64,000 nt of DNA from an uncultured Planctomycetaceae bacterium (GCA_943787265.1 CALSLT010000035.1:156001-220000); one strand, 5' to 3'; shown: positions 55,901-64,000, numbered from the stretch's first letter. Notes: generated by a model from the sequence alone, not told the origin. A program made the numbers and translations.

Positions 55901-57167
55901 GATCGTCTGGCGCTACCGCAGAGTTGTCGGCTTCCGCCCCAGCTCGAAACGCATAGATCGCCCCTGTGTCAGTGCTCGCCAATAGCCGGCCATTGGCGAC
56001 CGCGAGACCGTAGACTTTCCCCTCAACGTCCCGCTGCCAGATCCTGGTACCGGTTTCGGAATCAAATGCCGCGACGGAATCCTCGCCACCTGCGAAAACA
56101 GCACTCGCCGTGCCGACCAAGGACAACCGTTGCTCACACGGAACCTGAAACAGCACCTTACGAGTCGCCAGGTCCGAAGCAATCAGCTCGTCATCAGCCA
56201 GCATGTAGGAAACTCGGTCTCCGACAATCAGGACACTTCCGCGACCATAGCCTGCAACCATCTCCCTGGTCTTCGGGTCACTTCGGCCAATCCCTCCCTT
56301 TCGAGAGTCGGTCGCCGGACCATGAAAGATGCTCTCATCGACTGACACAACCACGATTGACCCACCGCCGCTCTTCTTGAACGACCCGAGTTCCTTGCCA
56401 TCAGTCCGGCTGAAGACTTGAGGAGCCACTCGACCTTGCGGAAACAGAACAAGTTCTGACGACACTGCCGGAGCTCCTTCGAGCGTCTTACCATTCAGCT
56501 TCCGAACAAATGTGCTGTCCCCTTCTGCAAGCCCTGTCAGAGCATTCACCGAACACAACCACGACGGATGCCACGGCAGCATTCCACAGGCGAACCACAC
56601 GTTGTCGCCATTCAGCACGACTCCCGTCCGGCACGGATTCAACGGAATGAACCGTCCGTTGTTGAGAATTTTCTGCCCCGCTTCCACCGGACGAAACTTC
56701 CAGAGCAACTCTCCATCAGTTGCCATCAAGCAATAAACAAATCCATCATCCGATCCGAAATAGACTCGATTATTGGTTAGTAACGGCGCGACACGCACCG
56801 GACCATCGGTGATGAACTTCCAGCGTTCCTTTCCAGTCGCCAGTTCCAGACAACGTACGGAATCATCTGCCGACGAGCCGAAGAATATGGCATCCCCTGC
56901 TGCGACCACGTGAAAGACCTGGTCGTAACTCCGCATCGCAGGCAGGTCGCGAATCCGAGCGTAGGCGTCCCACTTCGCCGGTCCATGCCACGCCGGCTGA
57001 GGAGGAAAGTTCGACTGCCAACTCCACTCGAAGCCCAGGTTCTCGGCGACGATCTGCTCCTCGCTGAAACCGCTCCGGCGTTGGTCATGCTGCCACGTCG
57101 GCCAGTCGTCTGCCAAACACGAAACACCGCTGAGCAGCGAGAAAACCAGCACGGTCGAAATACGCAT
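52998..57167 (-). CDS. Giant secreted protein: PQQ-like propeller, LamG, Fn3-like, methyltransferase-like, PQQ-like propeller
   Basis: 1389 residues from the ATG at 57167, which has AAGGGTG upstream. The mature N-terminus DDWPTWQHDQRRSGFS starts a PQQ-like propeller (about 20-440). A LamG-type domain follows (about 490-665), then an Fn3/purple-acid-phosphatase-N-like segment (675-770: LQFTGSNAAVVRWETAEPT). Residues about 782-905 look like a Rossmann methyltransferase: GLVVGLQDGKLVRSL, LRIVAVDDDAGRVKAV, VSVHHVDDLRTLPF and LLRPDGGVAVFGEP. A second propeller occupies 945-1386. The glycine-rich SAM loop is VVGLQDG, not the classical GxGxG, so methyl transfer is uncertain. Where it works with SAM outside the cell is unclear. 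Confidence 0.82.
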   Translation of the reverse strand: MRISTVLVFSLLSGVSCLADDWPTWQHDQRRSGFSEEQIVAENLGFEWSWQSNFPPQPAWHGPAKWDAYARIRDLPAMRSYDQVFHVVAAGDAIFFGSSADDSVRCLELATGKERWKFITDGPVRVAPLLTNNRVYFGSDDGFVYCLMATDGELLWKFRPVEAGQKILNNGRFIPLNPCRTGVVLNGDNVWFACGMLPWHPSWLCSVNALTGLAEGDSTFVRKLNGKTLEGAPAVSSELVLFPQGRVAPQVFSRTDGKELGSFKKSGGGSIVVVSVDESIFHGPATDSRKGGIGRSDPKTREMVAGYGRGSVLIVGDRVSYMLADDELIASDLATRKVLFQVPCEQRLSLVGTASAVFAGGEDSVAAFDSETGTRIWQRDVEGKVYGLAVANGRLLASTDTGAIYAFRAGAEADNSAVAPDDREAEKTTGNRGGDEVVDALPSDPHQLGRWLFEASHVRGKAVANLAGGRAGRTVTGPLLATFGARQALELDGSGQGVVIAENFRDAKMPRKAISAEAWVRVDEPQTWGGIVGAIQDNGDFERGWLLGFRDAKFSLAVAGADGNGRLTYLTSEEEFNLKSWCHVVGTYDGSEMILYVNGEVAASSKQQAGEVHYPPQAFYEIGSYHDKDEHHRLRGAVHEVAVYDDVLTPQEIAERYARKAASFPKPREEIALKSGPWLQFTGSNAAVVRWETAEPTLTSLTLTPKSGRKTKPVLHGDERLNRQHQVTFSGLKRNRIYSYEIQSVVNGKAGVTREFECDTFFDYTVPVGNRSQPQVKHVAESSKKAAAVLKRSGVDRGIGLVVGLQDGKLVRSLCRHSDLRIVAVDDDAGRVKAVRESLSDLYGVRVSVHHVDDLRTLPFVGHFANLVTTERSLIDGLPTTFQNVVKLLRPDGGVAVFGEPSVDGATALSVEKRAEFSRKLHTTTATKLPESVDSTFVDDSEGVWITIRTNPWQGTGEWSHLYGSTDNSAFAGESLSGVRSRDDLTVQWVGRPGPRYQADRSGRKPSPLAVGGRLFLQGLERIVALDSYNGTVLWSVEVPGFTRFNVPRDSGNWCADRDHVFAVVRDEVWQLDAATGERIETHKVESIGGEVAESEWGFVARSGGQLIGSSVKAGTSWAEYWGKEGWHDARTGPSTFQIGSDKLFARNVEDGSEAWTWSSGVILNSSITIADGRVYFVECRHPDVVSSEQRRLGTPEAWQQQFLVSLDASTGSKLWERPLDTVDGNVAFYMAQSKDRLVIVSSSDKTFHVSTYASDGGEPLWEQKVGWKEGKGDHGKAMSRPAIVGDQLFIRPQVLSLTDGKVLPLTMPTGHGCGTYACTTNALFLRSQNVTVWDTESGKATAWPRLRPDCWLSTIPAGGMLLAPEGGGGCSCGSWMETSIGFMPAARR

Positions 57168-57215
57168 CGTCACCCTTTTGGGTTTTGAGATTCGTGAAAC
57201 CGGATTGAACAACAA

Positions 57216-57314
57216 GTAGGCCGGATCGAGGAGCGCAGCGACGATGTTCCGGCATGACCGATCACGTGGAGACTTCGCATTCGCCGGAGCGGCGTTGCGC
57301 TTGTTCCGGCCTAC
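57216..57314. repeat. REP-like inverted repeat
   Basis: GTAGGCCGGA at 57216-57225 pairs exactly with TCCGGCCTAC at 57305-57314, and weaker pairing continues inward through GCGCAGCG and CGTTGCGC segments. The 99-bp unit lies between the giant propeller gene and the alpha/beta-hydrolase gene. It resembles dispersed intergenic palindromes of other bacteria, and other copies are likely in the genome; none was noticed in this window. Confidence 0.55.
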
Positions 57315-57344
57315 ATAATCCTATCCTGAACCGCGACATGGCCG

Positions 57345-58535
57345 TCAAAACTTGACGATTGCCCCTGGCTTCAACGCATGCTTCGGCATCGGGAAGCTGT
57401 CGTCGAAGACTCGCATGTCGTCGACTGCTTCGATCGTGTTGCCCGCTTCGTCGAACACTCCGGTCTTTGGATCAACCACGCCTTTCGCATTCAGCTTGAG
57501 ATGTTTCACCATGAAAGGGTACATCGCCTGCCGCTTCGACTCCTGATACCCGTGTCCTTCGTCGGCGAAGTGCTTGTTTTCGACTGAGTCTTCAGCGCCA
57601 AACGTTTTGAAGACGCTGCGAATATAAGGGTATTCAACCTTCGGATTGTTCTTCGTCCAGTCACCGCCCACCGAAACCAGCATCAACGGTCGCGGAGCAG
57701 TCAACGCCGCGATTTCCGCATTGTTTGTTTCGAGCTTTGCTGTCTTGTGAATCGGCATGCCGCTCTCGCAATGGCACCCACCGAAGAAGTGAGCCGACAC
57801 CATGACAACCGGCACAGCCACTTTGACACGATCATCGACAGCGGTCAGCAGAAACGTCTGCGTGCCTCCACCCGAGCATCCCGTCACACCGATCTGATCG
57901 GCGTTCACATCGTCGAGCGATTGAAGGAAATCGAGTGCCCGAATACTGCTCCACGTTTGCAGGGTCAGAGCCTGTTCATGTTTATGGTCCCACCCGAGGT
58001 GTTCGGAATCGCCGAACCCGACCATGTCGTAAGAAAAGACGACGGCTCCCATCCGGGCAAGCGTCGCACATCGATGCTGCTGGTCTGGTCGCAGTCGTCC
58101 GCCTTCGCGGCCTCTCGCGTGTCCGTGAGGGCAAAGAATCCCCGGTCGGTTCCCGTCCGACTTTTCCGGTCGATAAAGATTGCCATAAACGAAGAAGCCC
58201 GGCCGAGCTTCAAACGCCGCCGACTCGACCGAGTACCCCTTGAAGCGTCGTTTGTTCCGAATGATCGCGTTCAACGGCGTGCGTTCGGGAAACGGACTCA
58301 GCCTTGCTCCGACAAGAATTTGCTGGCGAATCTGCTTCGCGCGAGCCTTCCAGTCCTTCTGTGTCGTCCACGTCGCCGCCAGTCGTTCGAGCTGCCGAAC
58401 TGCCTCATCTTCAGTCTGATAGTTCCCCTGGCAAAGCACCGCTCCGGGAATCTTCTCCGGTGCGTTCTGAGCACGAACGACCGAAGTCGCCATCACGCAC
58501 GCGGCAGAAAGCACGACAACATGAAACAGCTTCAT
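57345..58535 (-). CDS. Secreted alpha/beta hydrolase, acetylxylan-esterase-like
   Basis: 396 residues from the ATG at 58535, preceded by CAGGAGA; a longer frame to 58616 is not needed. After the signal peptide (about 1-22) a helical region leads to an alpha/beta-hydrolase domain. The nucleophile serine is in GVTGCSGGGTQTF, the acid is likely in VGGDWTKN, and the histidine in ADEGHGYQ. RPGILCPHGHARGREGG is typical of the abhydrolase_7/acetylxylan-esterase-like family common in planctomycetes. It probably removes acetyl or other ester groups from polysaccharides outside the cytoplasm; the substrate is not known. Confidence 0.85.
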   Translation of the reverse strand: MKLFHVVVLSAACVMATSVVRAQNAPEKIPGAVLCQGNYQTEDEAVRQLERLAATWTTQKDWKARAKQIRQQILVGARLSPFPERTPLNAIIRNKRRFKGYSVESAAFEARPGFFVYGNLYRPEKSDGNRPGILCPHGHARGREGGRLRPDQQHRCATLARMGAVVFSYDMVGFGDSEHLGWDHKHEQALTLQTWSSIRALDFLQSLDDVNADQIGVTGCSGGGTQTFLLTAVDDRVKVAVPVVMVSAHFFGGCHCESGMPIHKTAKLETNNAEIAALTAPRPLMLVSVGGDWTKNNPKVEYPYIRSVFKTFGAEDSVENKHFADEGHGYQESKRQAMYPFMVKHLKLNAKGVVDPKTGVFDEAGNTIEAVDDMRVFDDSFPMPKHALKPGAIVKF

Positions 58536-58782
58536 TCTCAGTCTCCTGATTGATAGACCGTCGTCAGCAACGATGTTGCTGGATGATTCCAAACTCGACC
58601 GGGAATGATCCAGCATTCGAACCTGAATGTCTATCAGCCCGCCCTTTCGAACGTTAGCAACCGACTCTCGCAGATCGTGCTCCGCAATTCCTGGAGCCAG
58701 TCGCTGAACATCCCCGCTTCCATCGCTATCATCTCGAAACGATCTGACAACGCGACCAGAATTACATCAACAGGAGTCTTCG

Positions 58783-60894
58783 ATGCTGCGTCTTATCCAC
58801 CGAACGGAACTCGCCAAACCGCTGACTACTAACATCGCCCTCGGTCTCGTGCTGTGTCTCGTCATGGCCATCAGCCCGTCTTCATCGCCCGGAGCCGACG
58901 ACACAATCACACCGCTCGATGTCGCCCGAATGAAGAGCGTTTCCTCACAGGCAATTTCGCCGGACGGAAAATCAATCGCCTACACATTGCGAGTTCAACG
59001 TGCCCCGCTGAAGGGCGACAACGGATCCGCCTGGACCGAACTGCACGTCGTCGATGCCACCAGTGGCAAGTCGAGACCGTTCATCACGGGCAAAGTCAGC
59101 ATCAGCAGCGTTGTCTGGACACCCGACGGCAGCGGAATTTCATTCCTGACAAAACGAGGCGACGACAAGACAACTTCGATCTATGTAATTCCTATCGACG
59201 GCGGAGAAGCTCGGAAGCTGATTGAGCATTCTACTTCGATCTCGTCTTTCCATTGGAAAGACGACGGAAAACAGATCGCGTTCCTGGCGAAGGAAAAGGA
59301 CGATCCGGCTGAAAAGAAACTCCGCGACAAAGGATTCAATGCAGAAGGCTACGAAGAGAATCTCAAGTCAACTCGCGTCTGGATCGCGGATGCAGAGTAT
59401 GACTCCGACAAAGAAGCGCGCCTGCTTGACGTCCCCGGTTCCGCATCCGAAGTCCAATGGAGCCACGATGGAACTTTGATTGCCGCAGCATTTGCTCCCA
59501 CGCCGCTGATCGATCACTACTACATGTATCGCCGATATCAAATCCTGAATGCGGAAACGGGAAAGGTTGTTCAGAAGCTCAACAATCCCGGGAAAATCGG
59601 ACACCTCGCCTGGAGCCCGGACGACTCAAATGTTGCCTTCCTGTCGGGAGAAGACATTAACGACCCAAGTGAAGGGCGGCTTTGGATTGCGACACTCGGA
59701 ATCGATGGTTTCCTGGACGCTACCGATGGCTACTTGCCGAACGTCATCGAGTTTCACTGGTCGAGCAATTCACAAATCTGTTTTCTGGCTCACAACAGTT
59801 GCCTGTCTGAAGTCGGCACGATCGATCTCGACAAGACGTCGGCGAAGCTGACCATCACTTCGCAACCTGAAGACGTGGTTTTTGAGTCAATGTCAGTCAG
59901 CGACGCGACCGGTCAAGCTGCCCTGGTTGGTCACAGCCCGTCCCATCTCGCGGAAGTCTTCACGGCATCGACACCCCAAAAGAAAGCGAAACGGCTTACA
60001 GACGTGAATCCCTGGCTGAAGGACAAACGACTGGCCAAACAGGAAGTCGTCACTTACACCGCCCGAGACGGCCAGACGGTCGAAGGCGTCCTCATTCGAC
60101 CACTCGACGAAGAAGCTGGCAAGCGTTATCCGCTGCAACTCTTCGTGCATGGCGGTCCGGAATCACACGTTTCAAACGGGTGGGTCTCTTACTACAGCTA
60201 TCCCGGTCAGGTCGCCGCCGCGAAGGGCTATGCAGTCTTCCATCCGAACTACCGAGGCAGTACTGGCCGTGGCATCGCCTTCGCCAAAGATCACCAGGCC
60301 GACTACGGCGGCAAGGAATTCAACGACCTCCTCGACGGCGTCGACCACCTGGTGAAGTCAGGACTCGTTGATCGAAAAAAGGTTGGAATCACCGGCGGAT
60401 CATACGGTGGCTTTGCTTCCGCCTGGTGCGCGACGAAACACAGTGAACACTTCGCCGCATCAGTCATGTTTGTCGGTATCAGCAATCAGATTTCGAAGTC
60501 GGGCACGACAGACATCGCTGACGAGATGTTCCACGTCCACGCTCGAAAACGGATCTGGGACGACTGGGAATTCTTCCTGAAACGCAGCCCGATCTACTAC
60601 GTCGAAAATGCAAAGACTCCAATCCTCATTCTGCACGGCAAGGAAGACACTCGAGTCCACCCGTCGCAATCGATGGAGCTGTACCGAAACCTGAAGATCC
60701 TCGGCAAGACTCCAGTCCGACTGGTTCTCTACCCCGGAGAAGGCCACGGCAACCGCAACGCCGCCGCGAGGTATGACTACAGCCTGAGGCTACATCGCTG
60801 GATGGACCACTACCTGAAAGGCGAAGGCGGATCCGTTCCACAGTTCAAGATCGACCACAGATTAACTGCTGAGAAACCGTCGACTAAGGAATGA
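58783..60894 (+). CDS. S9 family prolyl-oligopeptidase-type peptidase
   Basis: 703 residues with an AGGAG ribosome binding site and a signal peptide ending near SPGADD. An N-terminal beta-propeller (about 40-400) resembles WD/TolB-like repeats (LDVARMKSVSSQAISPDG, FHWKDDGKQIAFL, LAWSPDDSNVAFL). The catalytic domain has GGSYGGFASAW (Ser about 540), LHGKEDTRVHP (Asp about 620) and GEGHGNRN (His about 653). It should cleave peptides in the periplasm or outside. It is followed by a small secreted repeat protein 66 bp later. Confidence 0.92.
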   Translation: MLRLIHRTELAKPLTTNIALGLVLCLVMAISPSSSPGADDTITPLDVARMKSVSSQAISPDGKSIAYTLRVQRAPLKGDNGSAWTELHVVDATSGKSRPFITGKVSISSVVWTPDGSGISFLTKRGDDKTTSIYVIPIDGGEARKLIEHSTSISSFHWKDDGKQIAFLAKEKDDPAEKKLRDKGFNAEGYEENLKSTRVWIADAEYDSDKEARLLDVPGSASEVQWSHDGTLIAAAFAPTPLIDHYYMYRRYQILNAETGKVVQKLNNPGKIGHLAWSPDDSNVAFLSGEDINDPSEGRLWIATLGIDGFLDATDGYLPNVIEFHWSSNSQICFLAHNSCLSEVGTIDLDKTSAKLTITSQPEDVVFESMSVSDATGQAALVGHSPSHLAEVFTASTPQKKAKRLTDVNPWLKDKRLAKQEVVTYTARDGQTVEGVLIRPLDEEAGKRYPLQLFVHGGPESHVSNGWVSYYSYPGQVAAAKGYAVFHPNYRGSTGRGIAFAKDHQADYGGKEFNDLLDGVDHLVKSGLVDRKKVGITGGSYGGFASAWCATKHSEHFAASVMFVGISNQISKSGTTDIADEMFHVHARKRIWDDWEFFLKRSPIYYVENAKTPILILHGKEDTRVHPSQSMELYRNLKILGKTPVRLVLYPGEGHGNRNAAARYDYSLRLHRWMDHYLKGEGGSVPQFKIDHRLTAEKPSTKE

Positions 60895-60960
60895 CTCTAC
60901 GACAGGCCGTGCCGCCATTGGAGAATGTCAGAAGAGTCCTCAGTCAAACAGAGTCTGAAC

Positions 60961-61800
60961 ATGAAGTACGCCCCAGATGTGTCTCGCCGCGTGTTCCTCG
61001 TTGCTGTGTTCGCCGTCGTAAGTTGCGGCGTCACCAACGCCCAGACTCAGAGCAACACCGTTCTGTATTCCTGTCGCTGGGACAAATCCGGAGCGTCCGA
61101 CACGAAGTGGTTCGCCGGTGGAAGCCAAAGTGCTTTGCAACAGTTCGTCGACCGAAACCGGCAGTCGCACAGGCTCACCCATCTCAGCGGGTTCTCACAC
61201 CAGGGCCCGGCACTGTACTGCGCGATTATGAAGCCCAGCAGCGACCGGAAATGGGCCTGGGAAGAACGCCTGACTCGATCAGAGTTGAACCGCTATGTGA
61301 ACTCGACACATAAAGGCTGGAAGCTCGAAATGTTCAACGGCTATGAACATGCCGGACAGGTTTTCTACACCGCACTGATCCGTGATCAGCCTGGCCCAAA
61401 TTTCCGTTGGGAAGAACAGATGACTCAGCAACAGGTCAACAAATTTATCAACGTCACGGGACGCGGAGCACGGTTAACCCATCTTTACGGCTACACCGTT
61501 GGAGGAAGTCCGAGATTCGACGCAATCCTGTCCAGTCAATCCGCGACTCTGCCCTGGGAAGAAAAACTGACACAAAAAGGCCTGAATGCTTATCTGACAA
61601 AGAATCGCAACTGCTTGCTGATTTGCCTCAACGGATACCGCCACCAGGGCAAGTTGCATTTCACGACAGTCGTTGATTGCGGTCGCACTCAGACCTTTCA
61701 CGGCGAAGAAGCAATCCCCTTCAACAAACTACAAACACTGGATGCCGAGTTCAGGCGTCAAGGTTTCAGCGTGACACTCCTGAATGGCATTTCTCAGTAG
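60961..61800 (+). CDS. Secreted protein of five tandem W/Y repeats (bacterial tandem repeat domain type)
   Basis: 279 residues from the ATG at 60961. The signal peptide ends near VTNAQ. Five repeats of about 48 residues follow, each with an aromatic start, a helix with a Leu-X3-Phe/Tyr pattern, RLTHLSGF/MFNGYEHAG-like cores and a closing strand with Ala/Ile. Examples: WFAGGSQSALQQFVDRN, WEERLTRSELNRYVNST, WEEQMTQQQVNKFINVT, WEEKLTQKGLNAYLTKN. The pattern resembles the repeats found in polyglycine hydrolases and other secreted proteins. A serine nucleophile cannot be seen. Function unknown; it lies downstream of the S9 peptidase. Confidence 0.7.
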   Translation: MKYAPDVSRRVFLVAVFAVVSCGVTNAQTQSNTVLYSCRWDKSGASDTKWFAGGSQSALQQFVDRNRQSHRLTHLSGFSHQGPALYCAIMKPSSDRKWAWEERLTRSELNRYVNSTHKGWKLEMFNGYEHAGQVFYTALIRDQPGPNFRWEEQMTQQQVNKFINVTGRGARLTHLYGYTVGGSPRFDAILSSQSATLPWEEKLTQKGLNAYLTKNRNCLLICLNGYRHQGKLHFTTVVDCGRTQTFHGEEAIPFNKLQTLDAEFRRQGFSVTLLNGISQ

Positions 61801-61807
61801 CGTCTGA

Positions 61808-63283
61808 TTATTTCTTCCGGCGTTGCTTTACCGGAGCCGGTTTCTGCAAAAGTCCGGTTGGTCTCTGCCGCGCTTCCGCAATTCGTGCTCGAAGTCGCTT
61901 GGACAATCGTCCAACGATGGTCTCAGATGCTGTGCTGCCAGCGAGGTTGTCTAGTTCTTCCGGATCCGTTTCGTGATCGTAAAGTTCTGCACCAAGTGAA
62001 CCATTTTCGCCCCACTCGGTGTAGCGATACTGACCGGCCCGCAGACTGTAACCAACGTCGTACTGAGTGAGAGCGTCGGTTCTCGGTCGCGCAGAAGGAT
62101 CATTCAATGCCGGCTTCAGGCTGACTCCGGAAAGATTCGCTGGAGCATCCAGTCCACACAGATCAGCGAGCGTTGGATAGAAGTCGATCATCTCGGCTGG
62201 GCATTTTGTGGATCGGCCTGCGGCCTTCAGATTCGGTGCCGCAATAATCAGCGGCACGTTCGCGGCATTCTCGAAGAGCGTCGTCTTCTGCCAGTGACCA
62301 TGCTCGCCCATGTGGTAACCATGGTCGGAGGTGAAGACGATCACCGTGTTTTCAGCAAGCCCCAGGCGATCCACCGCGTTGACGATCCGTCCAACCTGAG
62401 CATCGGCAAACGTGATCGATGCGTAGTACGCCTGAATGGCCTGCTTAGCCAAATCTTCAGCCAGGTTCAGTTGATCCTTCTTACGTGTTATCGACTTTGC
62501 CGCCGGAGCTGGCAGCGTATCAAAGTATCCCTCCGGTACCTTCGGAACGTGGATCTTCTGCAGCGGATACTTCTCGAAATAGCTCTTCGGAGCAACGAAC
62601 GGAGTGTGAGGGCGGTACAGCCCGACAGCCATGAAGAATGGAGACTTCTCTTTGGCATGTTCACCAAGAAGCTTGATGGCGTGCTCGGCCCCGATTGCGT
62701 CGGTCTGCTCATCATCCGTCCCGTCAGCAGCTAGCCAGCTCAGTGTTCCGCCGTAGCTTCCGGGCCGCAGACTGAAGACCTTTGACTCGTCAGTCTTGTC
62801 TCGGCCAATTGGATTGAACTTTCGTGACCACGATTCGGGGTCATCATGTCCGTCATTTCCGATATCCGCCGGCACGTTGTAGTGATAGATCTTTCCGACT
62901 CGAGTGGCCGTGTAGCCGGCTCGGCGGAACATCTGAGACATGCTCTGCACTTCGGGCAACCGGTCTCGCAGCAAGATTGCGTTTTTGCGAATCAGCGTCT
63001 GGTCCGGATAAAGCCCCGTCATAAACGACGCTCGACTGGGACCGCACAATGGGTACTGGCAGTAGGCCTGTTCGAATCGGACGCCCCGTTTCGCCAGAGC
63101 GTCGATGTTTGGCGATTCGACCATCGAATGGCCGTAGCAACCGAGGTCACAGTTCAGGTCGTCACAAATCAAGAATAGCACGTTGAGTTTCTGATCAGCC
63201 GCCTGACAGTGATCGCTCTGCCCAGCCGAAAGCAACGTTAATAATGTCACCGCGATGACGAAGATTCTCTGAAAATTCAGCAT
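61808..63283 (-). CDS. Sulfatase, iduronate-2-sulfatase-like
   Basis: 491 residues with a GAGGGAC ribosome binding site and a signal peptide (about 1-28). The start NVLFLICDDLNCDLGCYG holds the metal-binding aspartates. The formylglycine site is C80 in CGPSRASFMTG (C-x-P-S-R), so it needs a formylglycine-generating enzyme. The second metal site is FTSDHGYHMGEHGHWQKTTLFE. It resembles iduronate-2-sulfatase-type enzymes acting on sulfated glycans. A short basic tail (KQRRKK) ends the protein. A second sulfatase gene lies immediately upstream. Confidence 0.92.
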   Translation of the reverse strand: MLNFQRIFVIAVTLLTLLSAGQSDHCQAADQKLNVLFLICDDLNCDLGCYGHSMVESPNIDALAKRGVRFEQAYCQYPLCGPSRASFMTGLYPDQTLIRKNAILLRDRLPEVQSMSQMFRRAGYTATRVGKIYHYNVPADIGNDGHDDPESWSRKFNPIGRDKTDESKVFSLRPGSYGGTLSWLAADGTDDEQTDAIGAEHAIKLLGEHAKEKSPFFMAVGLYRPHTPFVAPKSYFEKYPLQKIHVPKVPEGYFDTLPAPAAKSITRKKDQLNLAEDLAKQAIQAYYASITFADAQVGRIVNAVDRLGLAENTVIVFTSDHGYHMGEHGHWQKTTLFENAANVPLIIAAPNLKAAGRSTKCPAEMIDFYPTLADLCGLDAPANLSGVSLKPALNDPSARPRTDALTQYDVGYSLRAGQYRYTEWGENGSLGAELYDHETDPEELDNLAGSTASETIVGRLSKRLRARIAEARQRPTGLLQKPAPVKQRRKK

Positions 63284-63413
63284 GAGCTGTCCCTCTAAGT
63301 CAGTGTCAGCCTGACGCCCTGCGTGTGCCAGATGCGAATTTCGGTGGTCACGACCTCGGTCGGTGGCTCATCGAACGAACACGTAAAACGCGGAATCCCA
63401 AACCGAAAAACTC

Positions 63414-64000
63414 TTACAAACTCGGCGGAACCCAGGCAGGAATTCCTTTGAGCGAGTTCGACTGCTCTTCATAGAGCACGTGAAACGGCCTCGTCGGAGA
63501 CATAGGCGTCGACTCATTGTCCATCATGGGAACGGTCTTCTTCCACCACGCGTCGTAGACCGCTCGCATCTCTTCGGCAATCTTCGGGTTCTGATCGATG
63601 ATGTTGGACTTTTGTCCCGGATCCTTCTGCATGTCGTACAACGCGTTGTTATCGACAAACCGGTATCGCTGATTTCGCACGGCGAAACCTTTCCACTGAC
63701 TCTCGTTCGGATCAGTTCCGGTCTTCCAGCGACCTTTGTGGGTAAACAGGTAGCGATCCGCCCAATTGATCTTCTGCTGTTTGATCAGCGGCAGAAGGCT
63801 GCGTCCTTCGACTTGATCGGTCGGAATTTTCGCTCCCGCGAATCCGGCAAGAGTCGGAAGAATGTCGAGATGAGCAGCGATTCGATCAACGTCGCGATTC
63901 GGAGTGATCTTCCCGTCCCAACGGACAAAGAAAGGCACTCGAACACCACCTTCGTCGGAACTGCCCTTCTGCCCCTTCATCCCAGCGTTATACCCGAGCA
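63414..64000 (-). CDS. Sulfatase, C-terminal part (truncated by window end)
   Basis: The frame is open to the right edge, with GYNAGMKGQKGSSDEGGVRVPFFVRW visible at the start of what is seen, typical of the late N-terminal domain of arylsulfatases (NAGLRGGKGSxxEGGIRVP). The rest shows DILPTLAGFAG, DRYLFTHKGRWKTG, NALYDMQKDPGQKSNI and a proline-rich end. The active-site cysteine and most metal ligands lie outside the window. It is transcribed toward the iduronate-2-sulfatase-like gene with a gap of 130 bp, so the two may form an operon for desulfating a polysaccharide. Confidence 0.85.
   Translation of the reverse strand, partial: LGYNAGMKGQKGSSDEGGVRVPFFVRWDGKITPNRDVDRIAAHLDILPTLAGFAGAKIPTDQVEGRSLLPLIKQQKINWADRYLFTHKGRWKTGTDPNESQWKGFAVRNQRYRFVDNNALYDMQKDPGQKSNIIDQNPKIAEEMRAVYDAWWKKTVPMMDNESTPMSPTRPFHVLYEEQSNSLKGIPAWVPPSL

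Noticed and set aside
55721..56380. 219-codon plus-strand frame
   Set aside because: Antisense shadow of the giant propeller gene, Pro/Arg-rich.
1..64000. CRISPR array, tRNA or rRNA genes
   Set aside because: No regularly spaced repeats, cloverleaf patterns or rRNA-like stretches were recognised; a dedicated scan could still find a small RNA.

Overview
The window reads as chromosomal DNA of a planctomycete (phylum Planctomycetota). The evidence is gene content: several DUF1501/DUF1552 proteins paired with DUF1549/DUF1553 or DUF1592-type 'planctomycete cytochrome' proteins, a DUF1559 protein, two sulfatases, large secreted PQQ-like propellers, EF-hand and WD40 secreted proteins, a neutral-ceramidase-like protein, and a sigma factor fused to a Hanks kinase. 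Genus cannot be fixed from this. No tRNA, rRNA or CRISPR array was seen.

Layout. 1-2.8 kb: 3' end of a squalene-cyclase-like repeat protein, a membrane metallophosphoesterase and two small lipoproteins. 3-6.4 kb: hpf-ptsN-ptsH-ptsI, a PTS phosphorelay with no sugar permease, probably regulatory; its HPr has unusual residues. 7-9.1 kb: RNase E/G with a hairpin over its ribosome binding site, then rplU with a terminator and no rpmA. 9.4-13.2 kb: two secreted proteins, a thioredoxin and a large uncharacterised one. 13.3-20.6 kb, minus strand: an adenylate-kinase-like protein with an extra C-terminal domain, an SGNH hydrolase, mutL, a PQQ propeller carrying an EF-hand pair, and a sialate O-acetylesterase. 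20.8-26.3 kb, plus strand: a zinc-ribbon membrane protein and a DUF1549/DUF1553 plus DUF1501 pair. 26.3-28.7 kb: two insertion sequences lying end to end. The first looks intact, with 16-bp inverted repeats and a -1 frameshift heptamer; the second has a frameshifted transposase. 28.8-31.4 kb: a scramblase-like protein, the ECF sigma/Ser-Thr kinase fusion and a divergent 7Fe ferredoxin. 31.6-36.7 kb: a ceramidase-like/LamG protein, a DapA-family enzyme, a D-amino-acid-dehydrogenase-like FAD enzyme and a GNAT acetyltransferase. 36.8-46.2 kb, minus strand: a DUF1559 fusion protein and a tightly coupled set WD40 -> DUF1549/DUF1553 (frameshifted in a G run) -> DUF1501 -> EF-hand protein. 46.5-51.4 kb, minus strand: DUF1552 -> DUF1592-type cytochrome -> hydroxyproline epimerase. 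51.6-64 kb: Gfo/Idh/MocA oxidoreductase, a giant propeller/LamG/methyltransferase-like protein, an alpha/beta hydrolase, an S9 peptidase, a tandem-repeat secreted protein and two sulfatases.

How the genes fit together. The epimerase, the FAD enzyme and the DapA-family enzyme match three consecutive steps of bacterial trans-4-hydroxy-L-proline breakdown, although they lie in separate transcription units. The sulfatases, esterases, MocA protein and cytochrome/DUF1501 sets suggest a life on sulfated or acetylated polysaccharides (inference). The most unusual items are the sigma-kinase fusion, the 1389-residue secreted protein with a methyltransferase-like domain between two propellers, the HPr with changed phosphorylation-site neighbours, and the three distinct cytochrome/DUF1501-type modules within 30 kb.
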